From: Phoronis australis
Lineage: Eukaryota > Phoronida > Phoronidae
DNA: 47,946 nt
Direction: 5' to 3'
Assembly (NCBI GenBank): GCA_002633005.1
Contig: NMRA01000085.1
Coordinates: 800,619 to 848,564 of the forward strand
Within the stretch, counting starts at the first letter, position 1, and each line of letters starts with the position of its first letter. Of the stretch, positions 14,201 to 21,715 are shown piece by piece. The position numbers and the translations under genes are program-made. The notes below the pieces were generated by a model. That model was not told the origin of the DNA, did not search any database, and saw only the letters and a program-made list of their open reading frames with translations.

Positions 14201-17200
14201 ATGTTGTTTCATCGGGCACAAAAATCTAGTTTTTCGCTCAAACAACAGTCATTCAAAATGTTGTCGACTCTCAACGAAGATTGCACTGGAGATCTTTTGA
14301 TAAAGTGTTATGCCCAATCACTAGCTATGGCAGTAAGGTTTGTGGATTAAAGGAATAGTATCGAGTGTGTGCAATTGAAATTCTGTAAGCTACTGTTGGG
14401 GTTTGAAAGTAACTACTCAAATTGTGGTGTTCTGGGAGAACTGAGAATATGTTTAACTTAAGTTAAAGCAGTTAAAAATGTCATCATATTGCAATCCAAA
14501 ACTGGTATGTGACATGCGTGTCACATTGGACTAGGCGGGTAGGACAAATTGGCCTTCATCTGTCAGGAATTTGTTGCGAAGATATGGTTTTGGAATGGTA
14601 TGGTACAATCAGAGATTTGGCTGTGAAACGTCATTTCTTGTCGTTTTTGAGTAGCCAATTAGAGAGTTTTTTTGTAAGACTGCACCATTGCTGNTCAACG
14701 AAGATTGCACTCGAGATCTTTTGATAAAGTGTTATGCCCAATCACTAGCTATGGTAGTAAGGTTTGTGGATTAAAGGAATAGTAGTGAGTGTGTGCAACT
14801 GAAATTCTGTAGACTACTGTTGGGGTTTGAAAGTAACTAGTACTCGAATTGTGGTGTTCTGGGAGAACTGAGAATATGTTTAACTTAAGTTAAAGCAGTT
14901 AAAAATGTCATCATATTGCAATCCAAAACTGGTATGTGTCATGCTTGTCACATCGGACTAGGCGGGTAGGACAAATTGGCCTTCATCTGTCAGGAATTTG
15001 TTGCGAAGATATGGTTTTGGAATGGTATGGTACAATCAGAGATTTGGCTGTGAAACGTCATTTCTTGTCGTTTTTGAGTAGCCAATTAGAGATCGTTTTT
15101 TGTAAGACTGCACCATTGCTGTGGAGAATAGGTTAAAACTTGGAACATATTCCTAATTTGAAATTGGCTTAGAAATGTTATCCTACTTGTTGCTTGTCAT
15201 TCAACTATGACTTTATGACTTTATGATTACTAGTAGACCAACGCACTAATAATAGAGAAGGTAGACATACCTTGTAGGTCAGAAGTACCATGTGTACTGC
15301 TTCTGTATGTCACAGTTTGAGGATGAATATCATTTTATTTTTGTTTGTAACAAATACTATTCTCTGAGTACTGCTTTTATAATTGAGTCCTGCTGGTGTT
15401 AACCAAAAAGGTAACAATCTTCGAAATATTAATTAAAATATGGAAAGCCACTGCTCAAATTAAGCATTTGAAATTTGTTTTTCACACTACTGCCCTCCAT
15501 GAGAAGTTGTTCAGTGCTGTTTTGTAATTATACGTTTCATGTTGGCCAATTCCTTAAATGTTCTTAAGAAATGATTGATTGATTGAAATGGTCTTCAATG
15601 GTGATTTATGGTAATCTTATCCTAGGCTACCCTGCAATATAATGCTTTGTCTTGAGAACCGTGTGCAGGGACTTCATAGAGGGGCTCCAAACGAGTGCTG
15701 TTTAGGTTACATTTTTTTTTTAATAATTTTTGGTGTTGCATGCGGCACGTGTGTGCTGTAGTCCCTGCATGGTGCCTCTGGTTTTTTTCTCATTCGGTGC
15801 CCGTCTCGTTGACAGATCTCGCGCTGCAGTTCTCTCGCCTCCTTCGAAGTGTCCCAGATCACTCAGCAGGTACCCGTCTCCGCGTAGGGCATGCTTCTTG
15901 CTTGACCACACCCTCTCTGTGTATCTCTCGGCTTCCTCTCACGTTTGAAATTAACCTGCGTTGTCTTTGTATGATTAATGAATAAACAATAATCATAATA
16001 ATAAACAATAATCATTTCTACAATGTTTATTTAATCATAGACTATAGTACACAAACCTCCAACTCTGTATTTTCTCAATACATAAAATCTGTAATCTTGT
16101 GTGCAAGCCATGACTTCAGTATTGGCTACAACTAGCAGCAGCTGGTGTGATGCATGTTTTTTTCTTCTGGCTGATATGTCTTCTGCTTACTGACCGGAAA
16201 GTGGCGCCTCCTGTGGGAATTTCATATTAAGAAAATGTCAGAGTTGCGAATCTGTTGTCTATGATCTATGGTTTAATTTACACTACTGGTTTGAATAATT
16301 GAATGGACCAAGAGTTTTGGTGTGAATATGCGTTAGAAAAAATATTTTGTTTATTTTTTCAATTTTTTTATGTGACTGTTAGTCGTATTTGCAGCAAGTT
16401 ATGTGGTTATGTGTTAAAATGGATACTTAGACCACATTTTGGAATGAAAATTTACACTTCAGTGTATAGTAAAAGATAAACTAAGTTGTACTGCCTGCAG
16501 TGGGAGATAATTAGAGATTTTAGATAGTGTGGAATATAGTTCTATGTTTTTGAATGTACAAAAAAGATTTTCATCACAAATGGAAAATCGATACAAGTCT
16601 AACTTTTTTTCTGGCAGGTTTCAAGTGGTTAGAGAAATGTCATAGTGAAGTAAACCTGACTCTATATAAAACTGGTTAGTTCCAATAATTGTCTCGACTT
16701 AAATTCGTAGTTTGTTAATGTGCTGGTCCAGTCTCTTCAAGTCTTGAGTTTCTGTTTTCTTTGAACAAATTAACACTTCTTGTAGTCATCCCCTCATTAA
16801 CATTTTATTGTCCATTCCATTAATACTCCGTTAATGTATCTGATGTAGCCATGTGTTTGAACAGTAGCTGTGCATTTGTATGGCCTCTCTCCGCTGTGCA
16901 TGTGACAAGCATGTGTATGGTCTCTTTCCACTGCATGTTACTTCCGTAGTCTTCTGGCGTTTTCTGCGTGTCAGTCTAACTTTTGTGCTGTCGTGACAAC
17001 CATTGCCAGATATAATATCCATTTTATTCCATTTATTTTGCCGCACTTTGCACATTTCTTTTGTAGGTGACTGTACAAAAAACCTTTTTAAGCAGTATCA
17101 CTGCATGGAAATTGAGAGAGTTAAAAAAATGTGGTAAACAGTCTTTGTAACTGGCAGATAAGCATTAGATAAGCAAATTACGTTTCAACACAGCCTTCAA

Positions 17201-19427
17201 GTTTGCATAGAATGTTCTCTCTTTTAGAATGAAACGGACAAAGCAATGAATTCACTGTCTTGGATTGTGTTTCAAGAACTTGTCTGCTAATTTTCATTTC
17301 TTTTTTATTCTGTGTGGTGTGGTGTTCACAAAACATGTAATATGGAACTATGAGATTCTTGAACTAACAGATTGAAGGTCAGCAGTTTTTGACCCTCTGT
17401 CTGGTGTTCATTTAACTCTGCAACTATTTCTCCAGGATTTTTTGTCAGTTTTAAAATCATCAAAACTTGCTATTTCTTATTTTGCCTGTTGAGGGGAACT
17501 TAACTGTTTAGATTTGAAAATGATGAAATATTTAAAGGTCGAAAGTCTATTTGATTAACTTGGGATACATTCTTCTTACTGTGAAGGGAATTTGATCCTT
17601 TTAATTGATTTTTATCAAAATAAATTATTAAATATAGTAATTTTTCAAACTGACTCTGTGAGCATGTCACACAGTGCAAACACTATGTCTGATTAGATGA
17701 AGTGCTCTTTTTGTTTTGTTTTTTTTTTTGTTTCTGATATCATTGCACAAGTCAAAGATCAATGTATTACATATTGAAGCTTAGACTGAAAATCGACAGG
17801 CAGTTATCAGAACATAAAGGCAAGAGAACAGAGCTTACGCAAAGCCTACTTACTCACTGCGACGATCTTCTGTTTTCCAGAAATTATAGTGTCAGTTGTA
17901 AAAAGGTTCAGAATACCTTAAACTAGCTCAGGCCGAGAATTTTTATTCGAGTAAGGAAAATCCAACTTATCTGATGAGCTGAGCACACACACTAGAAACA
18001 ACTGTGTGGCAGGTGAAACTTTTCGGACAAAAAAGTGGATAGGAAGATAGAGAGATAATGAGAGTTGACATTAATTTAGCAGTTGGTCTTGCAAACAAAA
18101 CTGGTTCAACACTCGACTAATTTGATGGTAGCTTGCTGAAGTTTTATGTTATTTGTGTCTATTCTCTGGTGTCCTTGTGTAAACCATGTGCCAAAAGACC
18201 GAGTTATAACAAGATCGTGAAATATATCAGTCTTTGTGTGCCTTGTTATGGTTTGGCTATTTGCTTTATTCCTGTACACGCGAGGGTAGACACATATACC
18301 GTAAATCTAAGCGTGCTTACACCAGTCTGTGGTAAAATCTGACCGATTTAGGACGCAATATGGCTGACTGGTGAAATATATTTTCTCTTCTTTTCATATT
18401 AGATATATACTTTAGCATGTATGTATGTATGATGTCTATTATCACACAAAGTTTTGAAAGCTGGGAACCCACAACAATATAAGAATATGGTGCAAAGATT
18501 TTAAGTCTTGTCAGCACGCCATCTGTTGGCCACATCACGTGACCTAATGAATATAAGTCTGAAAAGATTTCTGCCCCCGACTGGGACTGGAACCTGGGAC
18601 CTTCTTCTAAACATGCAGACGGTTTAGTCACTGAGCCATCGTGATGTGGCCAACAGATGGCATGCTGACAAGACTTAAAATGTTTGCAACATATTTTCCA
18701 TTCCATATTGAGATTGACATATTCATAAACAAATGTAAGAATACTTTGAAAATGATAAAGCGGCAATCTTACCAGAGACTTAACCATAGTGTACAGATAG
18801 AGAGGGTTCATATCAACATGTTTTAGGTATTGACGCTTACAATATTGTTTTAGGGGAGACTTTTACATGCTGTGAACATTTCTTTTACATTCATTTATGG
18901 CATTTTATTTTCAGAGTCAGCAACAGAATCAGGAGCAGCAGGTTGGTCACAACCAGTATGGCTCACAACAACAATATGGCTCACAACAACAATATGGTTC
19001 TCAGCAACAACAATATGACTCCCAGCAACAACAATATGGCTCACAGCGACAACATGACTCCCAACAACATGACTCCCAGCAACAATATGGCGCCCAGCAA
19101 CAACAATATGGCTCCCAACAATATGGCTCTCAACAACAATATGGCTCCCAACAACAATATGGCTCCCAACAACAGCAGCAACAATCTGAGTCACAATCAT
19201 ATTACCAAAATCAGTACACAGGTGGCGCTCCAACATCACTGCAACCTCCATCACAACAAGAGCAGAATGAAGCTCCAACCCCTGTTGCTGACGGGCAGCA
19301 AGAGGCAGCCCAGATGCCACCAATGGCAACACCTATGATGTTCAATCCATCTCAGTTAACGACGAGCTCGTATCAAGCGCCATCGCAGAAAATGCGCTTC
19401 GGGCAAAGACGCCCGTACCCAAAATGA
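1..19427 (+). CDS. SEC16: SEC16 homologue, 3' part of gene (spliced, partial)
   Basis: SEC16 is the peripheral membrane scaffold that marks endoplasmic-reticulum exit sites and organises COPII coat assembly. Nine exons are placed: 1-2256 (end tentative), 3753-4034, 6427-6528, 7079-7162, 7355-7454, 10160-10267, 10864-10995, 12512-12573 and 18915-19427. All have GT-AG borders and matching phases. Recognition rests on motifs known from animal SEC16A/B C-terminal regions: a Trp-rich basic stretch followed by LPDDKN, a WDDKLKKWVN stretch followed by Glu/Pro-rich sequence, then YVDVF, NLFIPQA, and a final MMFNPSQL...GQRR tail. The central conserved domain and ACE1 alpha-solenoid are not in the window and should lie upstream. 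The product is mostly disordered here. The family assignment is strong; the membership of exon 1 is the least certain part. Confidence 0.85.
2257..3752 (+). other. SEC16 intron with two diverged repeat copies
   Basis: No coding sequence is supported. Two diverged direct copies of a roughly 200-300-bp element occupy about 2730-3035 and 3395-3625. Each ends in a GAGACCAATTTT/GAGATCAATTTC-type stretch followed by a gtaagt-like run. A third copy lies at about 5515-5710. The acceptor is TTGTGTTTCAG at 3752. Confidence 0.5.
3753..4034 (+). CDS. SEC16: SEC16 internal exon, Gln/Pro/Ser-rich
   Basis: The acceptor is tttcAG before 3753 and the donor is ATG|GTTTGT after 4034; the length is 282 bases (94 codons, phase 0 to 0). 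The translation is low-complexity and disordered, with FTFQPQQAV, RRSSAPQISPRMQQYSQF and RRAERQPPVDS stretches. The RRSS and RRAE runs could be phosphorylation sites. The sequence fits the spacer between the SEC16 central domain and its conserved C-terminal motifs, but by itself is not diagnostic. Assignment comes from phase and position. Confidence 0.7.
4035..6426 (+). other. SEC16 intron, little recognisable content
   Basis: AT-rich and without coding potential that I can support. The only structure seen is a third diverged copy (about 5515-5710) of the repeat present twice in the 2257-3752 intron. Confidence 0.5.
6427..6528 (+). CDS. SEC16: SEC16 internal exon (34 codons)
   Basis: The acceptor is ttctAG before 6427 and the donor is AAG|GTAAGA after 6528; 102 bases, phase 0 to 0. 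It encodes GPRSRQVSES, then a Pro/Lys-rich end with PVPPSKKEIKPVPK. This Lys/Pro-rich lead-in sits directly before the Trp-rich basic motif, as in other animal SEC16 proteins. Confidence 0.75.
7079..7162 (+). CDS. SEC16: SEC16 conserved exon: Trp-rich basic motif and LPDDKN
   Basis: A strong acceptor (gtcttacAG) and donor (ACT|GTAAGT) bound 84 bases (28 codons, phase 0 to 0). It encodes GSWLGRWLKWPGKSK followed by LPDDKNPT. In animal SEC16A/B an equivalent W-x2-x-W basic segment followed by LPDDKN and a WDxKxxxWVN stretch is among the best-conserved parts of the C-terminal region. This exon with the next one is the main basis for the gene name. Confidence 0.88.
7355..7454 (+). CDS. SEC16: SEC16 conserved exon: WDDKLKKWVN and acidic/Pro tract
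   Basis: The acceptor is gtttgcAG before 7355. The donor is AAGG|GTAGGG after 7454, chosen because phase 1 is needed for the exon at 10160. The translation has IIWDDKLKKWVN, an acidic run (DEDEEPP), a short polyproline (PAPPPPK) and DIDLK. This matches the expected order after LPDDKN in SEC16 proteins. Reading through instead gives a stop about 40 bases later. Confidence 0.88.
7490..7725 (-). repeat. tRNA-derived SINE in SEC16 intron
   Basis: On the minus strand there is an A-box-like TTGCCTAGTGG (complement of about 7689-7699) and a B-box-like GGCTTCAAATCCC (complement of 7645-7657). They are spaced as in a tRNA gene with a polymerase III internal promoter. The tRNA-like part is followed by an unrelated tail toward 7490. 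It is not a functional tRNA by eye. The outer limits are approximate. Confidence 0.55.
8178..8194. repeat. (CA)n microsatellite
   Basis: A short uninterrupted CA run just upstream of the tandem repeat array in the same intron. Confidence 0.8.
8330..9975 (+). repeat. Tandem array of ~145-bp monomers with CTCF-like motif, in ~440-bp higher-order units
   Basis: The consensus CCNCCTAGTGGC recurs 11 times, near 8535, 8679, 8837, 8974, 9118, 9277, 9422, 9567, 9705, 9844 and 9958; successive spacings are about 114-159 bp. Three monomer types alternate: GTGTGCCCCCTAGTGGCA, then GCxCCACCTAGTGGCCATTT, then GCCTCCTAGTGGCAGTTT. This makes a higher-order period of about 440 bp. Shared flanks include TTCGGACAGATC and TATCAACCAAACC. 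The array opens with a hairpin, CGCCCACATAT facing ATATGTGGACG (8341-8364), and a GTCCGTCCGTC run. It lies wholly inside the SEC16 intron 7455-10159. The motif resembles the known vertebrate CTCF consensus; binding is inferred, not shown. Confidence 0.8.
10160..10267 (+). CDS. SEC16: SEC16 internal exon, Pro/Gly-rich
   Basis: The acceptor is tccttgcAG before 10160 and the donor is GCAAGAG|GTATTA after 10267; phase 1 to 1. It encodes a Pro/Ser/Thr/Gly linker (GPSGPQPTGPPGGG) ending in VSRFSLKARG. The basic end leads directly into GRTQKYVDVF in the next exon. In animal SEC16A a Pro-rich linker and an Arg-rich stretch likewise precede the YVDV motif. Confidence 0.85.
10864..10995 (+). CDS. SEC16: SEC16 conserved exon: YVDVF and SNLFIPQA motifs
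   Basis: The acceptor is ctgtttcAG before 10864 and the donor is GCCA|GTAAGT after 10995; phase 1 to 1. It encodes GRTQKYVDVFSGSK, a Ser/Thr-rich linker, and PMPSNLFIPQA. The YVDV and SNLF(I/V)P motifs in this order are characteristic of the SEC16 C-terminal region. A different frame stays open across this exon and hides the true splice structure. Confidence 0.88.
10996..12511 (+). other. SEC16 intron with one dispersed repeat copy
   Basis: No exon is supported. About 12295-12445 resembles segments at about 31565-31725 and 36990-37085. The shared features are a GAAAAATATAT core, a CCATAGTT or CTATAGTT block, and an AAATA...AGACT-type end. Confidence 0.4.
12512..12573 (+). CDS. SEC16: SEC16 small acidic exon (62 bases)
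   Basis: The acceptor is tgctttcAG before 12512 and the donor is AAT|GTAAGT after 12573. Two bases complete the codon split from the exon at 10864, followed by 20 codons ending in phase 0. It encodes IGGSGEVEQPQEGSAENPDDN, a disordered acidic linker after NLFIPQA. It is identified by splice signals and phase rather than by conservation. Confidence 0.75.
13860..15590 (+). pseudogene. Decayed LINE (non-LTR retrotransposon) reverse transcriptase 3' portion
   Basis: Fragments of a LINE polymerase are readable in shifting frames. YNLSPFLF is an RT motif near 13880. HANDMV stands where YADDMV is expected, near 13960. A thumb-like region follows, and then VQLKFCKLLLGF followed by SNCGVLGELR, near 14370-14450. 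Past the duplication joint, FEDEYHFIFVC near 15320 is typical of LINE C-termini. The element ends in an ATTG-type tail (about 15571-15588), as in CR1/L2-like elements. Several stops, frameshifts and the changed catalytic YADD show it is dead. Clade assignment is inference. It sits in the sense orientation within a SEC16 intron. Confidence 0.65.
14272..15122 (+). repeat. Direct duplication of ~425 bp with an N at the joint
   Basis: The stretch from about 14272 to 14693 is repeated with only small differences at 14695 to about 15122. The single N of the window lies at 14694, exactly between the copies. Both copies contain the LINE C-terminal coding remnant. The N makes an assembly join or an unmerged allele more likely than a true duplication. 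Confidence 0.85.
18484..18695 (-). repeat. Palindromic element with 41-bp arms around a tRNA-like core
   Basis: Arms 18499-18539 and 18640-18680 are reverse complements with one mismatch, and weaker pairing extends outward to about 18484 and 18695. The 100-bp loop contains, on the minus strand, an A-box-like TGGCTCAGTGAC and a B-box-like GGTTCCAGTCCC with tRNA-like spacing. This suggests a tRNA-derived SINE enclosed by inverted repeats. If transcribed, the arms would form a long stem. Confidence 0.7.
18915..19427 (+). CDS. SEC16: SEC16 last exon: Gln/Tyr low-complexity repeats and conserved tail
   Basis: The acceptor is ttttattttcAG before 18915, phase 0; the stop is TGA at 19425-19427. It encodes about 170 residues. 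The first half has about 12 units of the type QYGSQQ, with D/H/A variants, written by an imperfect 15-18-bp minisatellite (CAACAACAATATGGCTCC-like, about 18954-19173). Next comes a Gln/Ser/Pro linker. The end, TPMMFNPSQL then MRFGQRRPYPK, matches the way animal SEC16A ends (a (M)xFNPxQL-like motif, then R-x-GQR). The open frame on the opposite strand is a shadow of this repeat. Confidence 0.88.
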   Translation, partial: SQQQNQEQQVGHNQYGSQQQYGSQQQYGSQQQQYDSQQQQYGSQRQHDSQQHDSQQQYGAQQQQYGSQQYGSQQQYGSQQQYGSQQQQQQSESQSYYQNQYTGGAPTSLQPPSQQEQNEAPTPVADGQQEAAQMPPMATPMMFNPSQLTTSSYQAPSQKMRFGQRRPYPK

Positions 19428-20850
19428 AGTAAAGCAGTTTTTGGTAGGGTATTAGTTCACCTTTATTTTATCCTGTGAAGAGAATAATCAGTTATATTTC
19501 ATTCACATTTACATTTATAGGGTGGGTCGTGTGAGGAAACCAGCTTGACGATTTCCTTTTAAGACTGATTTTGCTAGTTCTAAATGGTTATTAGTGTCGT
19601 AGTTTTAAATTAATATCCAGTTCCAGTTCATCTGAATATTGGGAATCCTGGGGGAAATTGCTGGATTTCAGAATGTCAATGTAAAAGCTTATTGGGGACT
19701 TACGATTACTGTACTTAGTTCTATGGGCCAATTGCAAAATCTCTATATATTTCTAATGGTTCAGTTTAATGGTGGACCGAAATGTTTTATTTTGGTGTTG
19801 ACATCTGATGTGATATGAGTAGGTAAATTTGCTAGTTTGAAACTGAATTCAACAATGTATCTTTACTTGCCAGTGCTATTGGTGATGCAGATTTCGAATC
19901 TTCCGGAACTGCTTTATCAAATGTCCTCCGTTTGGCTTAGCCATGGTGGCCATAACTTGGAATTTAGCTAACCTGGCCAGTTGCAACATGACTTCTAAAA
20001 ACACATCGTTTTGTTAGTACTAGCCTCCCACTGATAATCACAACTACAACCTGAATTAAGAGCATTTGATAAAATGAGCATCGGTGTTTTCTACCCGGTA
20101 GTGTGTTAGGAGTGACAGTGAGAAGTAGCTATCTTGCCCAGTTGCTTAGTTTGACTGGTGGCTCTTGACAAACTTTGAAAATGTTCAAGTGAACTTTGTT
20201 TTATGTATCCATTAATTTGTGGTCGTCATTGAGTTTGGTGGAGATAATGTTAACAAATCGCATGTTACTGTGCCGCTGGTTAAAAAGTTAGTTGGTTAAA
20301 CATTTAATATACAAGTTTTCACTTGTTTTGAAACGCGAGGGTTCTAGTATTTGATAGATTTTGTGATTAATCTTTTTACAGTTTCTCGAAATTTTGCTGG
20401 CCCAAAGTTTTAATTGTTCTGAACAGGCAAATACTTTAGTGGTGAGGGAAAGAAAAAATTTGCTGGGATAGACGGTTGTGCATTCTTTGTCATGAGGGAA
20501 TGCTCTAGTCTCTTACTTGTTCTGTGCATTTGAACTGTTTTGTTCATCATGTGATGGATAGGTTATGCCAAAACTGTTTTCATTGTGAGCTCGCAAAATT
20601 CAGATTTTTGAGAAACTGTGGAGAGGTTATTTTCACGAGTTGAAACAACCAAAGCAATTTGCGTGCACTAGCTAGAATGTGTAAGCTTATTTTATTAAGA
20701 TGTCAACTCATTTGAGAAATTTGGTTGCTGTGACCAATGTAAGGTGATTTGTGTCTAGGTGCTTCTCGTCTTGGGGGGTTATGTAAGAAGGAGGTGTTTG
20801 TTGTAAAGTATTTGAAATTTATTCAATAAAATATTGTTATTGTTATTTTG
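19428..20850 (+). other. SEC16: SEC16 3' untranslated region
   Basis: AT-rich sequence without open frames between the SEC16 stop codon and a canonical poly(A) signal about 1.4 kb downstream. The end is approximate. Confidence 0.65.
20825..20830 (+). terminator. Polyadenylation signal AATAAA of SEC16
   Basis: AATAAA is followed within 10-40 bases by a T/G-rich stretch (TGTTATTGTTATTTTGGCG), the usual layout of a cleavage and polyadenylation site. Confidence 0.65.
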
Positions 20851-21182
20851 GCGTTTTTGTTCAACTTTTCCAAAAATGAGGCAGTTTTAGCTGCTAACAC
20901 AATGCCTTGGAATATAATTCCATAGTATTTCAGTGTGAGATTATGTAATAAATAGGCTGTAACCGTCTGAATTGCTAGGGAAATCCTACTGACCAACTGA
21001 AAGGCTTTCTTGAGATGGTTCGATATTCTTCAGTTGATCGGAAATGCACGTAGACCCCTATCAGGTTTTAAAAAGTTATACAACCTGTTTCATGACCGTA
21101 AGAAGGCTAATTAGAGCTAAGCAATGTGAAATGCAGCATTGAATTAGCTAGAATCATCGTCTACGGCTAGACTTACCTATAC

Positions 21183-21419
21183 CAGAGGCGGATCTACAGG
21201 GGGGGTTCAGGGGGTTTAAACCCCCCTCAGGACAGGATCAAAAATAAGAACTGGAAAAAAATCGCCAGAAAACCGAAATTAGCTACTAAAAATCCAAAAA
21301 AATCTTACACGGGAGGAGGGAAACCCTCTCGCGACCTTCCTTCTCCTCGGCGCTGCGCGCCTCGGATTGTTTCGAATCCTAACCCCCCCCCCCTTACTGA
21401 AATCGTAGATCTGCCACTG
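21183..21419. mobile_element. MITE with CAGnGGCnGATCTAC inverted ends
   Basis: The left end CAGAGGCGGATCTAC and the complement of the right end, CAGTGGCAGATCTAC, agree at 13 of 15 positions. G-run and C-run blocks lie just inside. The CAGnGG start is typical of hAT-type non-autonomous elements. I see no convincing target duplication. A truncated relative lies at about 42106-42248. Confidence 0.65.
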
Positions 21420-21578
21420 TAGTACTCATTGTCTAGGCTATGAATTTATTTTACCAAGTTCCACGATCGCACCAAAACATCGATTCTGGGGTCACCTACT
21501 CGGATCTTCAACACAAGTGTGTTCTTGCAAACTGGTGAGATATGTTGAAACTAGGAACCAGTACCGAGGCTCTTACAG

Positions 21579-21702
21579 CGCCATTGCATTGTTATTCGTA
21601 CGACTATGTTTGGGGTAAGTCTTTCCGGTACGACCTCGTTGTGTTGTCGGCTGCGAATTAAACTCGTTAAACTTACAACTCTTTTGTCTAGTTTTTCTGG
21701 CG
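21579..21702 (+). repeat. 5' LTR (short or truncated)
   Basis: About 124 bp matches 28365-28487 in direct orientation with about six substitutions and a one-base gap. Shared blocks include GCATTGTTATTCGTACGACT and CGAATTAAACTCGTTAAACT. A likely primer-binding site, TGGTGACAGCGAC, follows at 21703. The true LTR start may be further upstream or lost, because the usual TG...CA ends are not evident. Confidence 0.7.
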
Positions 21703-21715
21703 TGGTGACAGCGAC

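Larger units (their letters stand above)
12574..18914 (+). other. Long SEC16 intron (6.3 kb)
   Basis: It contains a decayed LINE (13860-15590) with an internal duplication and a palindromic tRNA-like element (18484-18695). The rest, including 15600-18480, shows no coding sequence I can support. A more GC-rich island with AATAAACAATAATCAT repeats lies at about 15730-16016 and could be a retroposed sequence tail. Small extra SEC16 exons could hide here. Confidence 0.5.

Noticed and set aside
18600-18650. Functional tRNA gene at 18.6 kb
   Set aside because: A- and B-box-like motifs exist but a full cloverleaf acceptor stem is not evident; a tRNA-derived repeat is more likely.
18895-19338. Long open frames in two other readings (a His/Val-rich minus-strand frame and an Asn/Met-rich plus-strand frame)
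   Set aside because: They are shadows of the CAACAATATGGC minisatellite; only the Gln/Tyr frame joins in phase to the SEC16 exons and ends in the conserved tail.
21175-21427. 8-bp target duplication around the CAGnGGC MITE
   Set aside because: Flanks ACCTATAC and TAGTACTC are too dissimilar to call.
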